DNA from: Streptomyces venezuelae
GTDB taxonomy: Bacteria; Actinomycetota; Actinomycetes; Streptomycetales; Streptomycetaceae
Reading direction: 5' to 3'
NCBI RefSeq assembly: GCF_008642355.1
Contig: NZ_CP029193.1
Span: forward strand, 1,574,001 to 1,638,000
DNA: 64,000 nt
The notes under the pieces were generated by a model. The model did no database searches and was not told the origin of the DNA. It saw nothing but the letters and a program-made list of their open reading frames with translations. The position numbers and the translations under genes are program-made. Below are positions 32,667 to 41,137 of this stretch, piece after piece. Within the stretch, counting starts at the first letter, position 1. The number at the start of each line of letters is the position of its first letter.

Positions 32667-35273
32667 TCAGGCCCCTCCCCCGTCCCCGTAAAACGCCTGC
32701 CGCATGAGCCCCTCCATCTCGGAGAGCATCGGCATCCGCGGATTGGCGGGCGCGCACTGATCCGCGTACGCGTTCATCGCCTGCTGCGGCAGAGCCTCCA
32801 GGAAGGCCGCCTCGTCCACCCCCTCCTCCTGGAAGGACGCGGGGATACCGCACTTGGCGCGCAGCTCCTCGACCGCTCGGGCATAGGACTCGACGCCCTC
32901 CTCGGGCGTCGCCGCCGCCAGGCCCAGCATGCGGGCGATCTCCTGGAACCGCTCGGGCGCCCGGTAGACCTCGGCCTTCGGCCAGGGCGTCGCCTTGCCG
33001 GACACTGTGCCGTTGTGCCGGATGACGTGCGGCAGGAGCAGCGCGTTGGTGCGGCCGTGGGCGACGTGGAACGTGTTGCCGAGCGTGTGCGCCATCGCGT
33101 GGACCAGGCCGAGGAAGGCGTTGGCGAAGGCCATGCCCGCGACGGTCGAGGCGTTGTGCATCTTCTCGCGCGCCTCGGGGTCCTCCGCCCCGTTCACGAC
33201 GCACCGCTCCAGGTTCTCGAAGATCAGCTTGATGGCCTGGAGGCAGAGCCCGTCGGTGTAGTCGTTCGCGTACGCCGAGACGTACGCCTCCGTGGCGTGG
33301 GTCAGCGCGTCGAAGCCGGAATCGGCGGTGACGGTCGCCGGGAGCCGCATCGGCAGGACGGGGTCGACGATCGCGACGTTCGGGGTGAGCGCGTAGTCGG
33401 CGAGGGGGTACTTCTGGGCGGCCTCGGGGTCGGAGATGACCGCGAACGGGGTGACCTCCGAGCCGGTGCCCGAGGTCGTCGGGACGGCCACGAGCTGCGC
33501 CTTCTCGCCGAGTCCGGGGAACTTGAACGCCCTCTTGCGGATGTCGAAGAACTTCTCCTTGGTGTCCGCGAACTCGACCTCGGGGTGCTCGTACATGAGC
33601 CACATGATCTTCGCCGCGTCCATCGGCGATCCGCCGCCGAGGGCGATGATCGTGTCCGGCCCGAAGTCCCGCATCCGTGCGGCGCCCGCCCGCACCGTGG
33701 AGAGCTCCGGGTTGGGTTCGACGTCGTCGATGACCTGGACGGTGACGGCCGACGGGCGGGCCGCGAGGATGTCGGTCACGCGGGCGACGAACCCGAGGTC
33801 CGACATGGTCCTGTCGGTGACGATCGAGACCCGCTTGATGCCGTCCATCTCACCGAGGTAGCGGAGCGCGTTGCGCTCGAAGTAGATCTTCGGCGGGACC
33901 TTGAACCACTGCATGTTGTTGTTGCGCCGTCCGATCCGCTTGATGTTGACCAGGTTGACCGCGGAGACGTTGTCGGACACCGAGTTGTGTCCGTAGCTGC
34001 CGCAGCCGAGGGTGAGCGAGGGGAGGAAGGAGTTGTAGACGTCGCCGATGCCGCCGAAGGTGGAGGGCGCGTTGACGATGACGCGGACCGCCTTGACGCG
34101 CCTGCCGAACTCCTCGGCGAGCTCCTCGTCCTCGGTGTGGATGGCGGCGCTGTGCCCGAGTCCGTGGAACTCGACCATCCGCGCGGCCAGTTCGATGCCC
34201 TGCTCGGTGGTGTCGGCCTTCAGGGCGGCGAGGACCGGGGAGAGCTTCTCGCGGGTGAGCGGTTCGCCCTCGCCGACCTCGGCGCACTCGGCGACGATGA
34301 CCGACGTGCCCTCGGGGACCTCGAATCCGGCCTGTTCGGCGATCCATTGCGGGGACCTGCCGACGACGTCCGCGTTCAGCTTGGCGCCCGCGCAGTTGTT
34401 GGCGAAGGCGGTCGTGCCGAAGACGAACTCCTCCAGCTTGGTCTTCTCGGCCGCCGTGACGACGTACGCGCCGAGCCGCCGGAACTCCTCGATCCCCTCG
34501 TCGTAGATCTCCCGGTCGAGGATGACGGCCTGCTCGGAGGCGCAGATCATGCCGTGGTCGAAGGCCTTGGAGAGCACGATGTCGTGCACGGCCCGCCGCA
34601 GCTTCCCGCTGCGTGCGACGTACGCGGGTACGTTGCCCGCGCCGACGCCGAGCGCGGGCTTGCCGCAGGAGTAGGCGGCCTTGACCATCGCGTTGCCGCC
34701 GGTGGCGAGGATCGTGGAGATGCCGTCGTGGTTCATGAGGAGGCCGGTGGCCTCCATCGAGGGCTCCTCGATCCACTGCACGCAGTCCTCGGGCGCGCCC
34801 GCCTCGACCGCCGCGTCCCGCACGATCCGCGCGGCCTCCGCGGAGCAGCGCTGGGCGCTCGGGTGGAAGGCGAAGACGATCGGGTTGCGGGTCTTGAGGG
34901 CGATGAGCGCCTTGAAGACCGTGGTGGAGGTCGGGTTGGTGACCGGGGTCATCGCACAGACGACGCCGACCGGTTCGGCGATCTCGGTGACGCCGTTCAG
35001 TTCGTCGCGGGAGACGACACCCGCCGTCTTCAGACCGCGCAGCGAGTTGACGACGTGCTCGCAGGCGAAGAGGTTCTTGACGGCCTTGTCCTCGAAGAGG
35101 CCGCGGCCGGTCTCCTCGACGGCCTGCCGCGCGAGCTCCCCGTGCCGGCTCAGTGCCGCGAGGGAGGCCTTCTTGACGATGTGGTCGACCTGCTCCTGGT
35201 CGTACGTAGCGAACCGGCCGAGGGCCGTCAGCGCCCTCTCGACCAGTCCGTCCACCATCTCGTTGGCCTGCAT
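32667..35273 (-). CDS. adhE: Bifunctional acetaldehyde-CoA/alcohol dehydrogenase AdhE
   Basis: An 868-residue fermentative enzyme that reduces acetyl-CoA to acetaldehyde and then ethanol, recycling NADH. The N-terminal half is an acetaldehyde dehydrogenase (VGVVCAMTPVTNPTSTTVFKAL; catalytic Cys in HGMICASEQAVI; GAGNVPAYV). The C-terminal half is an iron alcohol dehydrogenase with GGGSPMDAAK, the metal-binding FDALTHATEAYVS, and GLVHAMAHTLG. Length and order match AdhE fully. ATG 35273 has AAGGAG eight bases upstream; the longer frame is discarded. A Rex operator and a DevR-like box upstream indicate low-oxygen/redox control. Confidence 0.96.
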   Translation of the reverse strand: MQANEMVDGLVERALTALGRFATYDQEQVDHIVKKASLAALSRHGELARQAVEETGRGLFEDKAVKNLFACEHVVNSLRGLKTAGVVSRDELNGVTEIAEPVGVVCAMTPVTNPTSTTVFKALIALKTRNPIVFAFHPSAQRCSAEAARIVRDAAVEAGAPEDCVQWIEEPSMEATGLLMNHDGISTILATGGNAMVKAAYSCGKPALGVGAGNVPAYVARSGKLRRAVHDIVLSKAFDHGMICASEQAVILDREIYDEGIEEFRRLGAYVVTAAEKTKLEEFVFGTTAFANNCAGAKLNADVVGRSPQWIAEQAGFEVPEGTSVIVAECAEVGEGEPLTREKLSPVLAALKADTTEQGIELAARMVEFHGLGHSAAIHTEDEELAEEFGRRVKAVRVIVNAPSTFGGIGDVYNSFLPSLTLGCGSYGHNSVSDNVSAVNLVNIKRIGRRNNNMQWFKVPPKIYFERNALRYLGEMDGIKRVSIVTDRTMSDLGFVARVTDILAARPSAVTVQVIDDVEPNPELSTVRAGAARMRDFGPDTIIALGGGSPMDAAKIMWLMYEHPEVEFADTKEKFFDIRKRAFKFPGLGEKAQLVAVPTTSGTGSEVTPFAVISDPEAAQKYPLADYALTPNVAIVDPVLPMRLPATVTADSGFDALTHATEAYVSAYANDYTDGLCLQAIKLIFENLERCVVNGAEDPEAREKMHNASTVAGMAFANAFLGLVHAMAHTLGNTFHVAHGRTNALLLPHVIRHNGTVSGKATPWPKAEVYRAPERFQEIARMLGLAAATPEEGVESYARAVEELRAKCGIPASFQEEGVDEAAFLEALPQQAMNAYADQCAPANPRMPMLSEMEGLMRQAFYGDGGGA

Positions 35274-35437
35274 GGCGGCGCTCCTTCGTCGGATTCCTGG
35301 GGCTTTTCGCTCCACCTCAATTCCACACCTGCGCGCCTCCCGCGAGGCACCGAAAAGGGCCTCAACCAGAGGGCACAAGGTCCTTCAAAGGGAACGCGCA
35401 AACATGGGAAAGCGACGTTGACCTGCGGAAATCTCGG

Positions 35438-35451
35438 GGGACTTTAGACCC
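35438..35451. promoter_or_regulatory. DevR/OsdR (DosR)-type operator upstream of adhE
   Basis: GGGACTTTAGACCC matches 13 of 14 positions of the dormancy-regulator core GGGACTWWAGTCCC, and is flanked by further G and C (GG before, C after), keeping the dyad. It lies 165-178 bp upstream of the adhE ATG and only 8 bp from the Rex site. DevR/OsdR-type regulators turn on hypoxia and nitric-oxide genes in actinobacteria; their role here is inferred from the site. Confidence 0.6.
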
Positions 35452-35459
35452 CTGTGCGC

Positions 35460-35477
35460 TTGTGAAAACTTTCACAA
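35460..35477. promoter_or_regulatory. Rex operator upstream of adhE
   Basis: TTGTGAAAACTTTCACAA is an exact match to the Rex consensus TTGTGAA-N4-TTCACAA. It lies 187-204 bp upstream of the adhE start. Rex senses the NADH/NAD+ ratio and represses NADH-consuming genes when NADH is low, which fits an NADH-oxidising alcohol dehydrogenase. Confidence 0.85.
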
Positions 35478-35490
35478 GAAATGCGGAAAA

Positions 35491-35520
35491 GCCCCGCCCC
35501 CGATTCCTCGGGGGCGGGGC
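35491..35520. terminator. Terminator after the S1 protease gene
   Basis: An 11-bp perfect stem (35491-35501 with 35510-35520; GCCCCGCCCCC/GGGGGCGGGGC) with an 8-base loop lies 18 bp beyond the protease stop on the minus strand and before the adhE control region, isolating the two genes. Confidence 0.8.
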
Positions 35521-35538
35521 GTCGAGCGTCCTGCGAGG

Positions 35539-36618
35539 TCAGCCGATTTCCGCTCCGTAGGCCGAGAGGGCCTCCGGAACCGGCTGGAAGAAGGTCTCGC
35601 CGCCGGACGAGCAGTCACCGCTGCCGCCCGAGGTGAGACCGAGCGCGGTGTCGCCGGCGAAGAGCGCGCCGCCGCTGTCGCCGGGCTCGGCGCAGACCGT
35701 GGTCTGGATCAGACCGTCGACCTGGCCCTCCTGATAGTTGACCGTGGCGTCGAGCGCGGTGACGTCACCGTCGTGCACCTGGGTGGTGCTGCCGCTGCGC
35801 GTGACCTTCTGTCCGACCGTGGCGTCCCCGGCCTTGCTGATGGCCTGGGTGCCGCCGTAGAGGTTCACCTCGCTGGGGTGCGGGGTGTCGGCCGTGTACT
35901 TCACGATGGCGTAGTCGTTGCCCGGGAAGCTGGACTCCTCCGTGACACCGATCTCCGAGCCGCCCTGCGAGTCGGACCAGCTCTTCACCGCGTTGCCGCA
36001 GTGCCCCGCCGTCAGGAAGTACGGCTCGCCGCCCTTGACGACGTTGAACCCGAGCGAGCAGCGCGAGCCGCCTCCCCAGATCGCGTCGCCGCCGGCGATG
36101 AAGGCCTTGTACTCACCCTTGCTGTGCTTCAGTTCGGCCTTGCCGCCGAGGCTCTTCACGATCGAGGCGACCTTGTCGAGCTTCGCGCCCTTGACCGTGC
36201 GGTCGGCCGTGACGACGACCTTGTTGGTGGCCGGGTCCATCGCCCACGAGGTGCCGGGCACGGCTGCCTTGTCGTCGAGCGTCGCGCGGGCGCTCTTCAG
36301 CTCGGCGAGGGAGTTCTCGACGATTCTGGCCTTGCCGCCCGCCGACTCGACGGCGTCCGCGGCGCTCTCGTCGAGCACGTTCACGACGAGGGCCTTGGCC
36401 TTGGCGTCGTAGTACGTGCCCGCGGCGTCCGCGCCGAGCTCCTTGCCCAGCGACGAGGCGAGCTTTCCGGCCTCGGCCACGGAGAGGGTGTCCGGGGTGG
36501 GGGCGGGGGAGTTCTCGCTCGCGTTCGCAGTCTGGAAGGTGATTCCCGCGGCGACCAGCGCGGCGATGCCCGCGCCTGCCACGGCGGCACGGCGCTTGGG
36601 TATGCGTCGGTGCTTCAA
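35539..36618 (-). CDS. Streptogrisin-type S1 serine protease preproenzyme (1)
   Basis: A 359-residue secreted chymotrypsin-fold protease. A basic signal peptide (about 1-34) precedes a pro-region (about 35-170, with an alpha-lytic-protease prodomain) that assists folding, then the mature enzyme beginning near [22 protein letters not shown]. Triad: His in LTAGHC, Asp in NDYAIVKY, Ser in GDSGGAL; paired cysteines RCSLGF...TAGHC and CAEPGDSGG...GDCSSGG. Start codon is a TTG at 36618, nine bases after AGGAGG. It is a paralogue of the gene at 37931-38836, with a longer pro-region. Confidence 0.94.
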   Translation of the reverse strand: MKHRRIPKRRAAVAGAGIAALVAAGITFQTANASENSPAPTPDTLSVAEAGKLASSLGKELGADAAGTYYDAKAKALVVNVLDESAADAVESAGGKARIVENSLAELKSARATLDDKAAVPGTSWAMDPATNKVVVTADRTVKGAKLDKVASIVKSLGGKAELKHSKGEYKAFIAGGDAIWGGGSRCSLGFNVVKGGEPYFLTAGHCGNAVKSWSDSQGGSEIGVTEESSFPGNDYAIVKYTADTPHPSEVNLYGGTQAISKAGDATVGQKVTRSGSTTQVHDGDVTALDATVNYQEGQVDGLIQTTVCAEPGDSGGALFAGDTALGLTSGGSGDCSSGGETFFQPVPEALSAYGAEIG

Positions 36619-36895
36619 AGCTCACGACCTCCTGTGGGGGGACCGACCCGTCCGGCGTGGGGGCCTCGCGGGTCGCGGTCTTGCGCAGCACGGAACCACC
36701 GCGCTGAATTAGCCGCGTCCATGCCAAGTTGACCCGCTAACTATCCCGACGCCATCCGGTCGCACACAAGGTCCACTTCAGGACGCGCATGCGGGAACGA
36801 CAGTGCGCCCCCTGTGCGTTGAGTGAGCCGGGTCACGGCACGTCGGTCCCCATCGCAAACACCGCGCGCGAGGAACGGTCGTCAGCCGGTGAGGA

Positions 36896-37777
36896 CTAGT
36901 CCTGTCCGGATCTCGACCCTGCGGCAGGTCCGAGCTCTCCGGCTTCCGCGTCTCCCGCTCCGGAATCCGCCAGCTTCCCTGGCTCCGCGTAATTCCCCCG
37001 AGACTGCGGCTGCGCTCCCTGCTGGGCTCGTTCCAGGAAGCGGAGAAGCTCCACGGGGAAGGGCAGGACGAGGGTGGAGTTCTTCTCGGCGGCGACGGCC
37101 ACCACGGTCTGCAGGAGCCGGAGTTGGAGCGCCGCGGGCTCCTCGGACATCTCATGGGCGGCCTCGGCGAGCTTCTTGGAGGCCTGGAGTTCGGCGTCGG
37201 CGTTGATGACGCGGGCGCGCCGCTCGCGGTCGGCCTCCGCCTGGCGGGCCATGGACCGCTTCATCGTCTCGGGCAGCGACACGTCCTTGATCTCGACGCG
37301 GTCGATCTGCACGCCCCACCCGATGGCCGGGGAGTCGATCATCAGCTCCAGGCCCTGGTTGAGCTTCTCCCGGTTGGACAGCAGGTCGTCCAGGTTGCTC
37401 TTGCCGATGATGGAGCGCAGTGACGTCTGTGCCATCTGCGAGACCGCGAAGCGGTAGTCCTCCACCTCGACGACCGCCTCGGCGGCGTCCATCACCTTGA
37501 AGTAGATGACGGCGTCGACGCGGACCGTGACGTTGTCGCGCGTGATGCCGTCCTGGGCGGGCACCGGCATCGTCACGATCTGCATGTTGACGCGGTGGAG
37601 CCGGTCCACCAGCGGCACGATCATGGTGAACCCCGGTCCGCGCACGGAGCTCTGGAGCTTTCCGAGGCGCAGCACCACACCCCGCTCGTACTGTTTGATG
37701 ACGCGCGCCGCCGCCATCGCGTAGACCGCTCCGACCGACCCGAGGGTCAGCCCCACCGCCACCAGCTCCTCGACCAT
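36896..37777 (-). CDS. Slipin/stomatin-like SPFH membrane protein
   Basis: A 293-residue SPFH (band 7) protein. One N-terminal membrane segment (about 3-25) is followed by YERGVVLRLGKLQSSVRGPGFTMIVPLVDRLHRVNMQ, the slipin signature, then the SPFH core to about residue 175 and a coiled coil (MKRSMARQAEADRERRARVINADAELQASKKLAEAA). These proteins oligomerise in the membrane and often associate with proteases or NfeD partners; no NfeD gene is adjacent here. The last 45 residues are a disordered polar tail. It sits between two secreted proteases on the same strand. Confidence 0.93.
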   Translation of the reverse strand: MVEELVAVGLTLGSVGAVYAMAAARVIKQYERGVVLRLGKLQSSVRGPGFTMIVPLVDRLHRVNMQIVTMPVPAQDGITRDNVTVRVDAVIYFKVMDAAEAVVEVEDYRFAVSQMAQTSLRSIIGKSNLDDLLSNREKLNQGLELMIDSPAIGWGVQIDRVEIKDVSLPETMKRSMARQAEADRERRARVINADAELQASKKLAEAAHEMSEEPAALQLRLLQTVVAVAAEKNSTLVLPFPVELLRFLERAQQGAQPQSRGNYAEPGKLADSGAGDAEAGELGPAAGSRSGQD

Positions 37778-37851
37778 GCCGGCCCCCCAGGGTCCGAATT
37801 GGGCGTGTTGCGCGCTCCTTCGAAGGTAGCTCGCCCCCCGGGCAAGAGCGA

Positions 37852-37878
37852 GCCCCCGCCCGGTGTCCGGACGGGGGC
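37852..37878. terminator. Terminator after second S1 protease gene
   Basis: A hairpin with outer stem GCCCCCG/CGGGGGC, one mismatch, inner CCGG/CCGG and loop TGT lies about 53 bp past the protease stop on the minus strand, before the slipin gene. Confidence 0.7.
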
Positions 37879-37930
37879 CTGTGACGGTGGGACTCTGCCG
37901 GTGGGCGATGGGTCGGCAGACGCCGCTGTG

Positions 37931-38836
37931 TCAGTAGACGCTGACGTTGTACGCGCGCAGCGCCTCGGTGACCGGCTGGAAGAACGTGGTGCCGCCCGAC
38001 GAGCAGTTGCCGCTGCCGCCGGAGGTCAGACCGAGGGCCGTGGAGCCCGAGTACAGCGGGCCGCCGCTGTCGCCCGGCTCGGCGCAGACCGTGGTCTTGA
38101 TCATGCCGTAGACGACGTCGCCGCCACCGTAGTTCACCGTCTGGTTCAGGGCGGTGACGCGGCCGCTGTGCGTACCGGTCGTGGAGCCGCGCCGGGTGAC
38201 GTTCTGTCCGACGGTCGGGTCGGCGGCGCGGGTGATGTCCTGGCTCCCCACGGTGCCGGACTTGGTGATGGAGTTGTTCGTGTAGCGCACGATGCCGTAG
38301 TCGTTCGTCGGGAAGCTGGAGCCCGACGTGGTGCCGAGCACGGTGGTCTTCGCCGAGTTGGCCCACCAGGTGGTCGCCCCGTCGGTGCAGTGACCGGCGG
38401 TCAGGAAGTAGTAGGCGCCGGCGCTGTTGCGCACGTTGAAGCCGAGCGAGCAGCGCCAGCTGCTCGCGTAGATCGCGTCGCCGCCGGAGATGTACTTCTG
38501 GAACTTCCCGGGGGTGCGTTCGATCTTCAGCGCGTCGGCGTTGCTTCCCGCCGCGTCCTTGAGCTTCGCGATCTCGGCCTTGGAGACCGTGCTGTCGGCG
38601 GTCACGACGACCTGCTTGGTCTTCGGGTCGACGCCCCAGGCGGTGCCGGCGACGTCGGCGCCGAGGACGGCGTCACTGGCCTGTTCCAGCTGCGCTGCGC
38701 TGAAGGTGGCGGCGCCGTCCTGCGCGGTGGCCGCGGGCACGGCGAGCGCTCCGGCGGCGACGAGCCCGGTGGCCACGGCGAGCAGACGGGTGTGTCTTGA
38801 TATGCCGTTGTGGGGGATGGTGCGCTTGATCCTCAC
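37931..38836 (-). CDS. Streptogrisin A/B-type S1 serine protease preproenzyme (2)
   Basis: A 301-residue secreted protease with the compact streptogrisin A/B layout: signal peptide (about 1-38), pro-region (about 39-115), and mature chain beginning near [20 protein letters not shown]. Triad: His in LTAGHC, Asp in NDYGIVRY, Ser in GDSGGPL; two disulfide pairs as in SGPA/SGPB; C-terminus [13 protein letters not shown] at 38836 is preceded by GGGAGG seven bases upstream. High similarity to the protease at 35539-36618 suggests an old duplication, now with the slipin gene between. Confidence 0.95.
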   Translation of the reverse strand: MRIKRTIPHNGISRHTRLLAVATGLVAAGALAVPAATAQDGAATFSAAQLEQASDAVLGADVAGTAWGVDPKTKQVVVTADSTVSKAEIAKLKDAAGSNADALKIERTPGKFQKYISGGDAIYASSWRCSLGFNVRNSAGAYYFLTAGHCTDGATTWWANSAKTTVLGTTSGSSFPTNDYGIVRYTNNSITKSGTVGSQDITRAADPTVGQNVTRRGSTTGTHSGRVTALNQTVNYGGGDVVYGMIKTTVCAEPGDSGGPLYSGSTALGLTSGGSGNCSSGGTTFFQPVTEALRAYNVSVY

Positions 38837-39001
38837 GTTTGTTCCTCCCGAGGGAAGTCAGTGGGTCCTTGTGGGTTGAGGACCCGTGAGGCGCAGCCAA
38901 AGAGACAGCCCGGATTCCGGTTACGCCGTGCTCCTGACAAGCGCTGCTCGGGAGTATTGGGGGGCGGACACGAGCCGCACAAGGGCGCCTTTCGGCCGAG
39001 A

Positions 39002-39018
39002 CAGGCCCCTAGGGCCTG
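39002..39018. terminator. Small hairpin at the end of the sulfur operon
   Basis: CAGGCCC and GGGCCTG pair around a three-base loop, and that loop is itself the TAG stop codon of the DUF1684 gene (read on the minus strand). It may mark the end of the minus-strand operon. The stem is only 7 bp. Confidence 0.45.
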
Positions 39019-39812
39019 CCCTTGAGGTTCCGCTCTCCCGCCGCGATGTCGACGGGCAGCGTGTTGCCGGGCGGCGGGAAAGGGCAGATGAAGTGGTCGG
39101 CGAAGGCGCACGGGGGCAGCAGCGCACGGTTGAAGTCGACGGTGGTGCGGCCGTCGGCGTCCGGTGCGGCGGGCCGCAGGAAGCGGAAGCGGTAGCTGGA
39201 AATGCCACTGGTGGCATCCGCGAAGACCGCCCACAGCGACCCGTCGGCCTCGATGCTCACCTTGAGGACGTGCTCGACTCCCCCGATCCTGAAGGAGAGT
39301 TCACCGCCGAGTCCGAGCCCGCGCTCCTTGCCGTCCGCGTTGCCGACCGTGACGGTCCGGTCCTCGTCGTACGGGGTGAACCGCCCCGGCACCGCCCAGC
39401 GCTCGTCGTACGCGGTGGCGTCGATGGAGCGGAAGGCGCGGCGCGCGGGGGCGTCCGGGTCGAAGTCGCGCACCGCCCACAGGCCTTCGCGCCGTATCAC
39501 GACGAGACGGCGCCCGCCGAGGGCGACACGGGCATCGGCGACAGGACCGCCGTCGGCGCCGAGGCGGACCTCGCCGGTGAAGGGCGCACCGTCCACGGCG
39601 AGGCCGTCGTCCGAACCTGTCGTCAGGACGACCGCGTCGGGCGTGTCCGCCCAGTGCCCGGGGATGCCGGGGAGGTGTCCCTCCGGGTGGTCGGCGAGCC
39701 AGTGCGTGCCGGTGAGGGAGAGCGGCCCGTAGGGGGCCGACACGGTCTCCGTCCGCTGCTCGTGCCAGTGCTTCCAGTCCTGTGCCGCGTCCGCGGGGTG
39801 CCCGGTGCTCAT
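39009..39812 (-). CDS. DUF1684 domain protein, last gene of putative organosulfur operon
   Basis: A 267-residue soluble protein of the DUF1684 family: WKHWHEQRTETVSAPYGPLSLTGTHWL near the N-terminus and the conserved block RTTVDFNRALLPPCAFADHFICPFPPPGNTLPVDIAAGE at the C-terminus, with invariant Asn, Cys and Phe-Pro-Pro-Pro. No signal peptide. The biochemical role of the family is not established. It begins five bases after the LLM monooxygenase stop, so it belongs to the same transcript, and may process a product of that enzyme. Confidence 0.86.
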   Translation of the reverse strand: MSTGHPADAAQDWKHWHEQRTETVSAPYGPLSLTGTHWLADHPEGHLPGIPGHWADTPDAVVLTTGSDDGLAVDGAPFTGEVRLGADGGPVADARVALGGRRLVVIRREGLWAVRDFDPDAPARRAFRSIDATAYDERWAVPGRFTPYDEDRTVTVGNADGKERGLGLGGELSFRIGGVEHVLKVSIEADGSLWAVFADATSGISSYRFRFLRPAAPDADGRTTVDFNRALLPPCAFADHFICPFPPPGNTLPVDIAAGERNLKGRP

Positions 39813-39817
39813 GGTGA

Positions 39818-41137
39818 TCAACCCTTCCATACCGGCTCGCGCAGCCCGAGGTGGGAGCGGAGCGTCGTGCCCTCGTACGCCGTGCGGTACGCGCCGCGCT
39901 CCTGGAGCAGCGGCACCACCCGGTCCACGAAGTCGTCGAGGCCGCCGGGGGTGAGGTGCGGCACGAGGATGAAGCCGTCGGCGGCGTCGGTGCGCACGAA
40001 CTCCGTCAGGTCGGCGGCGACCCGGTCCGGGGTGCCGATGAAGGACTGGTGTGCCGTGGTCTCGATGACGGTCTGGCGGATGGAGAGCCCCTTGGCCTCG
40101 GACAGTGCCCGCCACTTGGCGGCGACGGCGAAGGGGTCGCCGATCTTCACCCGGCCCTGGACGAGTTCGGAGTCCGGGTCCGGGTCGATGTCGGGCAGCG
40201 GCCCGTCCGGGTCGTACGCGGAGAGGTCGACGCCCCAGACCTGTTCGAGGGCGAGGATCGCGTTCTGCGGGGAGACCTGCTTGCGGCGGATCTCGGTGGC
40301 CTTCTCCTGTGCCTCGGCCGCGGTGTCGCCGAGGACGAAGGTGACCCCGGGCATGATCTTCAGGTCGTCGGCGGAGCGCCCGTACTTCGCGAGACGGCCC
40401 TTCACGTCGGCGTAGAACTCCCGTCCTGCCTCCAGCGTGCCGTGCCGCGTGAAGATCACGTCGGCGGCGGACGCGGCGAACTCCCGCCCCTCCGGTGAGT
40501 CGCCCGCCTGGATGACGACGGGGTGCCCCTGCGGGGAGCGGGGCGCGGTGAACTCGCCCTCGACGGAGAAGTGCCGCCCGTGGTGCGCGAACGGCCGCGG
40601 CCTGCCGTCCGGCGTCCAGGAGTCCCACAGTTCGCGGGCGGTCGCCAGGAACTCGGCGGCGCGGGTGTACCGGTCGGCCCGGTCGAGGTAGCCGCCGCGC
40701 CGGAAGTTCTCGCCGGTGAACGCGTCCGACGTGGTGACCACGTTCCAGGCGGCGCGCCCCGCGCTCAGGTGGTCGAGGGCGGCGAACCTGCGGGCCAGCT
40801 CGAAGGGTTCGTTGAACGTCGCGTTGACGGTGCCGGCGAGCCCGAGCCGCTCGGTGACGGCGGCGAGCGCGGTCAGGACGGTCAGCGATTCGGGCCGCCC
40901 GACGACGTCCAGGTCGTGGATGCGCCCCTTGTGCTCGCGCAGCCGCAGCCCTTCGGCGAGGAAGAAGAAGTCGAAGAGGCCGCGTTCGGCGGTGCGGGCG
41001 AGCGACGCGAAGGACGAGAAGTCGATGTGCGAGCCGGATGCGGGGTCGGACCAGACGGTGGTGCTGTTGACGCCGGGGAAGTGGGCGGCGAGGTGGACGG
41101 GCTTGGGTCGCTGGGTCGTCTCGTGTCGCTGTGTCAT
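39818..41137 (-). CDS. LLM-class FMN-dependent monooxygenase (NtaA/SnaA/DszA type)
   Basis: A 439-residue flavin monooxygenase with the NtaA/SnaA/SoxA/DszA signature: LAAHFPGVNSTTVWSDPASGSHIDFSSFASLARTAERGLFDFFFLAEGL, NATFNEPFELARRFAALDHLSAGRAAWNVVTTSD, YTRAAEFLATARELWDSW and SPQGHPVVIQAGDSPEGREFAA. Such enzymes use FMNH2 from a separate reductase and O2 to cleave C-S, C-N or sulfone bonds. ATGA overlap with the second LLM gene. In Bacillus the same pairing with an amino-acid ABC transporter degrades S-modified cysteines, which is the analogy used here. Confidence 0.92.
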   Translation of the reverse strand: MTQRHETTQRPKPVHLAAHFPGVNSTTVWSDPASGSHIDFSSFASLARTAERGLFDFFFLAEGLRLREHKGRIHDLDVVGRPESLTVLTALAAVTERLGLAGTVNATFNEPFELARRFAALDHLSAGRAAWNVVTTSDAFTGENFRRGGYLDRADRYTRAAEFLATARELWDSWTPDGRPRPFAHHGRHFSVEGEFTAPRSPQGHPVVIQAGDSPEGREFAASAADVIFTRHGTLEAGREFYADVKGRLAKYGRSADDLKIMPGVTFVLGDTAAEAQEKATEIRRKQVSPQNAILALEQVWGVDLSAYDPDGPLPDIDPDPDSELVQGRVKIGDPFAVAAKWRALSEAKGLSIRQTVIETTAHQSFIGTPDRVAADLTEFVRTDAADGFILVPHLTPGGLDDFVDRVVPLLQERGAYRTAYEGTTLRSHLGLREPVWKG

